Assembly: GCA_032622095.1 (NCBI GenBank)
Contig: CP136064.1
Span: 3,220,280-3,284,279, forward strand
Reading direction: 5' to 3'
DNA from: Siphonodentalium dalli
Lineage: Eukaryota > Mollusca > Scaphopoda > Gadilida > Siphonodentaliidae
Length of the DNA: 64,000 nt
Shown: positions 58,510-64,000 of the stretch, one piece after another
Numbering within the stretch: the stretch's first letter is position 1
Layout: each line of letters begins with the position of its first letter
Notes under the pieces: model-generated
What the model was told of the DNA's origin: nothing
Seen by the model: only the letters and a program-made list of their open reading frames with translations
Database searches by the model: none
Position numbers and translations under genes: made by a program

Positions 58510-58576
58510 CCAATGCATTCTCTTATATATGCGAGGCGACCTATGGTCCACTCGCATATATAAGAGAATGCATTGG
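58510..58576. repeat. Perfect 26-bp palindrome
   Basis: Two perfect inverted 26-bp arms, starting CCAATGCATTCTCTT and ending AAGAGAATGCATTGG, around a 15-base spacer. Confidence 0.9.
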
Positions 58577-58874
58577 TACAGGGTATATCGGTTGATACAA
58601 AAATCGGACTTGGCACCGAAATACTATAAATATATAATAATAACACTAATGGTAGTATAGACGTGTTGTTCCCGATATGCAATGACCTTGATTCAAGGGT
58701 AATAAGTACAGTCAATGAAAGAGTCTGATGCGGACTTTATATACTACTAGCAGGTGGACCCGACTTCGTCCGGGCTGTTTCCCCTCTGCTTTTCGGCGAA
58801 TTGCGCGATTTGACCTTGAATTGTCCATTTTGAAGGTCAAGTGGGGGTCACGATTTGACCCGTCCAAAACACTG

Positions 58875-59024
58875 CCCGGTCGTATAGGCCCGGTTTAGCA
58901 CCATCACTTATCCCCTTACCGTTGTTTCCAGTCACACTGTGGATTGCCATGTGACCGGTCATATAGGCCCGGTTTAGCACCATCCCTTACCCCCTTACTG
59001 CTGTTTCCAGTCACACTGTGGCTT
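58875..59024. repeat. Tandem duplication of about 77 bp
   Basis: GGTCGTATAGGCCCGGTTTAG ... CCAGTCACACTGTGG occurs at 58875-58943 and again at 58952-59024 with a few substitutions. Confidence 0.85.
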
Positions 59025-60308
59025 GGGGGAGGGGTAATAATACAATTGCGGGAAGGTATGCCGGTTGGTGGCCCGAGGGGCAAAAAACACGTTTTTTACA
59101 CTTTCATGCAAATTTTTACTAAAGACCTTTTGTGCCCTTGTATGCCATTTGTTTACAGTTTACAGTTTAAAACATATTATAATAATTTATAACTGCAAAA
59201 ACACCATGCTTATGTTACTGGGACCTCATATGGGCCTTAGTAGAGATGACATTGAGCTATATGGCATGTTGCATATGGGGCGGTGGGGTGAAAAAAATCC
59301 TTCCCGACACCCTCCGGAAAGTAGATTCGAGAAATGAAAACTGAAATAAATAAAGTTGTCTTGATGTATTTAAAGCCAAGATCATTGTGTGCATGGAAAA
59401 CGAGCGAGCAACTGTCTCAAACATTAATGTGACTATCAATGGCAAGAATATAACTGTCATCACACTGTTCATCAGTGCATCAAGCCAATCAGTGAAATAT
59501 GTGCATGTCTATTAGTCGGGGAGCCAATAAGGTCCACATGCACCCCCCCCCCGATGATTACAAATAACCTTATTTTTATTGTTCCCTATGGTATCCAGAT
59601 AAAGAATCCGGATTTCACCGAAAAATAAAGGTGGCCCTACTAGGTGCTAGAGCCATTTGAATCCAAGATGGCCGCCATTTCCTCTAATTCCGACCAGCTG
59701 TATTTAATCGTTGTAATAGATCGGTTATTAGCAAAAGACACAGACAAAATGTATGCCATTATGTTGGTATGATGTCCTTCTTCAAAATGACGACAAATAA
59801 TTTGGAAAAAAAATCAAAATGGCCGCCGAAAAATGACGTCATATGCACGAAGATAGGAAATTTAATTAATATTTCACCATATCTTCCATTTTTCTTCACA
59901 TTAATCATTAGTAAATGGCAATGTTTTTGAGACAGTCATCAAGCGTGATATTATAGCGTCATTTTAAGACATTTGCCATTGACGAGGGTTCCGTAATAGA
60001 TACAGAAAGAGGATTTGAAAAAGAGGGGTAAAATTTTCGATTTTGATAGTCATTTTATCGACAAACCACACAGGCTGTTAATAGAATGTCAACAACTATG
60101 TGCTTTATTTTATTGGACGGATGTTTTACTTCAATGGAAATGAAATTGGTGTAGAAAATTTCCAAAATGGCCGCCGAAAATATGAAAAATGGTAAATATT
60201 CCCTCAGGGTATATATGGCTTACAAGTTGTGGTTGATATATAAAATTGGCTAATCTGTATTATATACATTGGATACTAACATGTCTGATGAACCATGGAT
60301 CATTGTTA
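59025..60308. other. Non-coding stretch with ATGGCCGCC motifs
   Basis: No gene supported. AAGATGGCCGCCATTT (about 59667) and AAAATGGCCGCCGAAAA (about 59817 and 60166) resemble YY1 sites; TGACGTCAT follows at about 59833. A C run is at about 59543-59552. Confidence 0.45.
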
Positions 60309-60889
60309 CTATTGTCACCACTGACATCACCAGAAATATTGGATTTTTCTCTCACAAACTTGACATAAATATCGACAAAAATTCACTTTTCAGGGTTGGA
60401 CAATTTTTTTAAGTAAAATGCAACTATCATTGGTATCAAAAGTATTTATTGTTTTGGTCTATCTTAAATGTGTCACACTACGGTGTTTATAGACCAAATT
60501 GCTCAAGATGGCTTCCAAAATGGCAACCAAATTTGTAAAAAGTTAATTTTTTACATATATCCCGAACATTATTATCTGCGTTATCCGACAAGGTAGCAAA
60601 CTGTGACTCACTTGGTTATTATACGTGTTAGTTAATTAACTGACAACTACGTTCTATTCTGTTTGTCCCAGTTCCGTATGGGGCATGACAAATTAATTTA
60701 AAAGTTGTAGTATGGAATTTTGCGGAGAACCTCTTTTGTGATTCTGGCCATATTATTGAAAGGAAATGGGCAGAACTTTTAGACGGAACTGAGATGAACC
60801 ATAATATGTGGCTATTCTGGCCCATTATGATAAAAAGTGATAAACTGGATAAAATATGGATGCCAAGATTGCAGCCAGGGAGTTACTGT

Positions 60890-61930
60890 ATGATCATAGG
60901 TGATGTGAATAGGTATACAGTGAGTTATTGTATGGTCATGAATGATGTGAATAGGTATACAAGGAGTGTCCATGGTGGGATGTATAGGAATATAAGGAGT
61001 GGCTGTATGGGCATGTGTGAGGTGAATCGGTATGCATGTAGTGACTGTACGGTGTATTGTTGTTTGTGGCCGATGTGATCGTATGGGCATTGCTGTGGTG
61101 TATAGATATAACGAGAGTAGCTGCATGGTCATCTGTGTGTTGTTTATGTATATATGGAGTGACTGTAAGGTCGTGGTGGGATGTATATGTGTACCGTGTG
61201 TGGCTGTATTGTGACATGTGGGTGTATATGTATATTTGTGCTGTCTGTATGATCATGGATGGAGTGCGTAGATAAATAGGGAGTGATTTTATGGTTATGG
61301 GTAATGTGTATAGGTGCACATGGTATGCTTGCACGGTCAAGATTGAAGTTATATGCATACCTGTGGCTATATAGGGAGTGCCCTTTTAGTAACGGGTGGG
61401 TCGTATATTGATATATGTTGTGGATGTATTATCATCGGTGGTGTATATGGTGTAGATGAATGATCATGGATGTCGTGTATGAGTATACAGTGAGTTGCTG
61501 AATTGGCATGTGCGAGGTGTATATGCAAGTATGAAACTTATGAGTGGTCGTGTGTGCGGGTATTGGTATATTTGGAAGGGCTCACCATTGGTGAGGTGTA
61601 TATGTATATCTGGATTGACTCTATGGTCATGGGTATGGCGAATAGATATACATGTAGTGGTTGTATGGTCCATGGTGAGGTGAATATGTATACAATGAGT
61701 GACTGTATGATCGTGAATGTGGTGAATATGTATACTATATGGTCAGGTGTAGGCGTATACATGGTGTTCATGCATGGTGACTCATGGCTGTATCGTCATT
61801 TGTGGCATGTACCGGTATAACCAAATATGGCTGTATGGTCAGGTGTACGTGTATAGAGTGGGTGACTATAGTGTCATTTGTGTGGTGTTTATGTACATAT
61901 GAGGTCATGGGTGGGTTGTACATGTGTCAT
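60890..61930 (+). repeat. About 42-bp minisatellite, left half
   Basis: Degenerate units of the form GAGTGACTGTATGGTCATG...GTGATGTGAATAGGTATACA, roughly 20 or more copies with variable length. Confidence 0.8.
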
Positions 61931-62079
61931 TTGGGTGGCTATCGCTTTCCACAATAACTCAAGGATATGTTAATCGATAGAGAGGTCATGTCAAAGAGTT
62001 CTCCACCTTGATAGTGTTTGTGTACATGGGGGAACTTTAAACGTGAAAAGCGATAGCCACCCATTACCACACAGTCATT

Positions 62080-62950
62080 CCATATATACATAAACACCAC
62101 AGACATAACAATATAGTGACCAACTGTATAAACGTACACCTGACCCATGACCATGGATGGCCATACAGCCATGAGTCACAATGCAGGCACACCGGGTATA
62201 ATCCTAAACATGACCCATAACCATAGAGTCACTCCCTGTATACCCATTCACCTCACCATTGGCCATACGGTCATCCCATGTATACCTATTCTCCACACAC
62301 ACATGGTCAAATAGACATTCAATATATACATCAACACCACAACAATGACCATAGAGTCACCCCGGGTATACATATCCACCTCACCAATGGTCATATAGCC
62401 ACTCGCTTCATACACATACCCTCACCCATGGCACCTGGTATACTCCTTCATCTGACCTATGGCCATATAGTCACCCCGTGTGTACCTATACAAAACATTC
62501 ATACATGATCATGGTCAATCATTGTATATATATTCACCTCACCCTTGGCCATGTTACTCCCTGTATCCCTATTTGTCACACCATAGCAGAATAGCCACTC
62601 AAGATATACTAATACTCCCCAGCCATGTCAGTATGTTCACTCCATGTATGCATATGCACATCATCCATGGCCATATAGCCGCTCGCTATATACACAGACC
62701 CCTCGCCCATGACCATATAGCAACACATGTGTATACCCGTATAACATACACATGACCATACCACCACGAGTCACCAAGCAGGAACACCGGGTATACTCAT
62801 ACACCTGACACATGACCATTTAGTCACTCCCTGTATAGCAATTCATTACATTTATGATAATACAGTCACTCATTGTATACATACATGTACTCATCTCACC
62901 ATTGACCATACAATAATTCCCTGTATACCTAATCACCTCATCTATGATCA
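62080..62950 (-). repeat. About 42-bp minisatellite, right half
   Basis: The same units in the opposite orientation (TGTATACCTATTCACCTCA ... ATGGTCATACAGTCACTC). Confidence 0.8.
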
Positions 62951-63531
62951 TATAGTAACTCCCTGGCTACCATCTTGGTATCCACCCTGTATCCAGTTGA
63001 TATGTTTTATCATAATGGACCAGAATAGCCACATATTATGGTTCATCTCAGTTCCGTTTCAAAGTTCTGCCCATTTCCTTTCAATAATATGGCAAGAATC
63101 ACAAAAGAGGTTCTCCGCAAAATTCCATACTGCAACTTTAAAATGAATTTGTCATGCCCCATACGGAACTGGGACAAACATAATAGAACGTAGTTGTCAG
63201 TTAATTAACTAACACGTATAATAACCAAGTGAGTCACAATTTACTACCTTGTCGGATAACGCAGAGAATAATGTTCGGGATATATGTAAAAAAATAACTT
63301 TTTACAAATTTGGTTGCCATTTTGGAAGCCATCTTGAGCAATTTGGTCTATAAACACCGTAGTGTGACACATTTAAGATAGACCAAAACAATAAATACAT
63401 TTGATACCAATGATAGTTGCATTTTACTTAAAACAATTGTCCAACCCTGAAAAGTGAATTTTTGCCGAAATTTATGTCAAGTTTGTGAGAGAAAAATCCA
63501 ATATTTCTGGTGATGTCAGTGGTGACAATAG

Positions 63532-64000
63532 AAACTAGAATGCACTCAGAGAGATGCCAACGTGCGCAAAAATGTAATAAACAATAATTTAAAAAATAAT
63601 TTCACTGTATTTTACTTAATTTATTTAATTTAATTTAATGTTAGAAAAATTACCATTTCTCATTTCATCACAGATAAATGCAAATTAATATATTAATCAT
63701 TTAAGTAATTAAAACCAATTCCATGTTGCCGAAAGGATGAGACTTTAATATCGATTACAATTTTTTCAGCGGCATATTTTCATTTTCATTTTCCGATAGT
63801 CAAAGTTGACCAAAGGAGCAATTATAAGAAATAATTTATACCATTTGTGTAAATATTGATAGCAGCCAACATGCAACAATAAATATCAATAATTAATCAA
63901 TAATTAATCAATAACGACCATTTTATGTAATAATAAACTCTTCAAACGGTGTTTGTGTCAACAAATGCGTTTTGTTTTGTGTTACGTCAGTCGTCGTATT
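63532..64000. other. AT-rich non-coding end
   Basis: Very AT-rich. Short direct repeats of AATTAATCAATA at about 63890-63912. No gene supported. Confidence 0.45.

Larger units (their letters stand above)
57985..58693. repeat. Direct repeat pair of about 75 bp
   Basis: 57985-58065 and 58618-58693 share AATACTATAAATATATAATAATAACACTA and GTATAGACGTGTTGTTCCCGATA with few differences. They flank the MITE at 58154-58442 and the palindrome at 58510-58576. Confidence 0.8.
60309..63531. repeat. 3.2-kb inverted repeat (large palindrome)
   Basis: The left arm 60309-60890 and right arm about 62950-63531 are inverted near-identical copies (landmarks CTATTGTCACCACTGACATC, GGTCTATCTTAAATGTGTCA, CGTATGGGGCATGACAAATT). 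The interior halves are also inverted relative to each other, and the centre has GGGTGGCTATCGCTTT (61931) facing AAAGCGATAGCCACCC (62063). Frames within it are repeat-derived and not genes. Confidence 0.9.

Noticed and set aside
60812-62755. Several 70-140 codon frames rich in Tyr, Thr, His or Gly, Val, Trp
   Set aside because: They are translations of the minisatellite in both directions; periodic and stop-poor by repeat structure only.

Overview
AT-rich metazoan nuclear DNA, most likely from a marine invertebrate of the mollusc/lophotrochozoan type. This is inferred from C2H2 zinc-finger exons with TGDRPY linkers, THAP and YqaJ/SWIM domain genes, CR1-like non-LTR retrotransposons carrying a 2A-like peptide, hAT-like and TTAA-target MITEs, and many foldback repeats. 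The species cannot be named from the sequence. There is no prokaryotic-style gene organisation, no rRNA or tRNA was recognised, and there is no CRISPR array.

Layout. 1-720: the 3' end of an unrecognised gene and non-coding DNA. 720-4107: an inverted, partly decayed copy of the zinc-finger repeat unit (minus strand), interrupted by a LINE fragment. 4108-7390: repeat-rich DNA with GCTTAAGC clusters and AACGTTGATTCAACGTT minisatellites. 7387-8134: a truncated plus-strand zinc-finger array. 8148-11030: a YqaJ-nuclease pseudogene (plus) converging on a THAP-domain gene (minus) with a CRE/E-box promoter.

11225-56551: the main feature, four tandem plus-strand copies (A about 16.8 kb, B 11.45 kb, C 11.43 kb, D truncated at about 5.65 kb) of one composite unit. 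Each unit holds, in order: a conserved leader, a C2H2 zinc-finger exon, a tail of decayed fingers, an 8-bp-TSD hAT-like MITE, a TTAA-TSD MITE, a TTCGTTCATTAAAC minisatellite, a foldback element with long terminal inverted repeats, unrecognised DNA, and a CR1-like LINE cut off inside its reverse-transcriptase domain by a second copy of the hAT-like MITE. Finger number differs between copies: A 25 in three frames, B 10, C 16 with a frameshift, D 18 intact. Only B and D are intact reading frames, and D is the best candidate for a functional gene.

56552-64000: the array ends and is followed by hairpins, a CA microsatellite, a small TTAA/piggyBac-like MITE, short tandem duplications, and a 3.2-kb inverted repeat (60309-63531) whose interior is filled with about 42-bp minisatellite units in opposite orientations on the two sides.

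Reading of the whole: a young, actively rearranging zinc-finger cluster in which segmental duplication, whole-finger gain and loss, and fresh transposon insertions can be ordered by comparing the copies. Intact fingers presumably bind DNA. No KRAB, BTB, SET or other effector domain is visible in the same exons.
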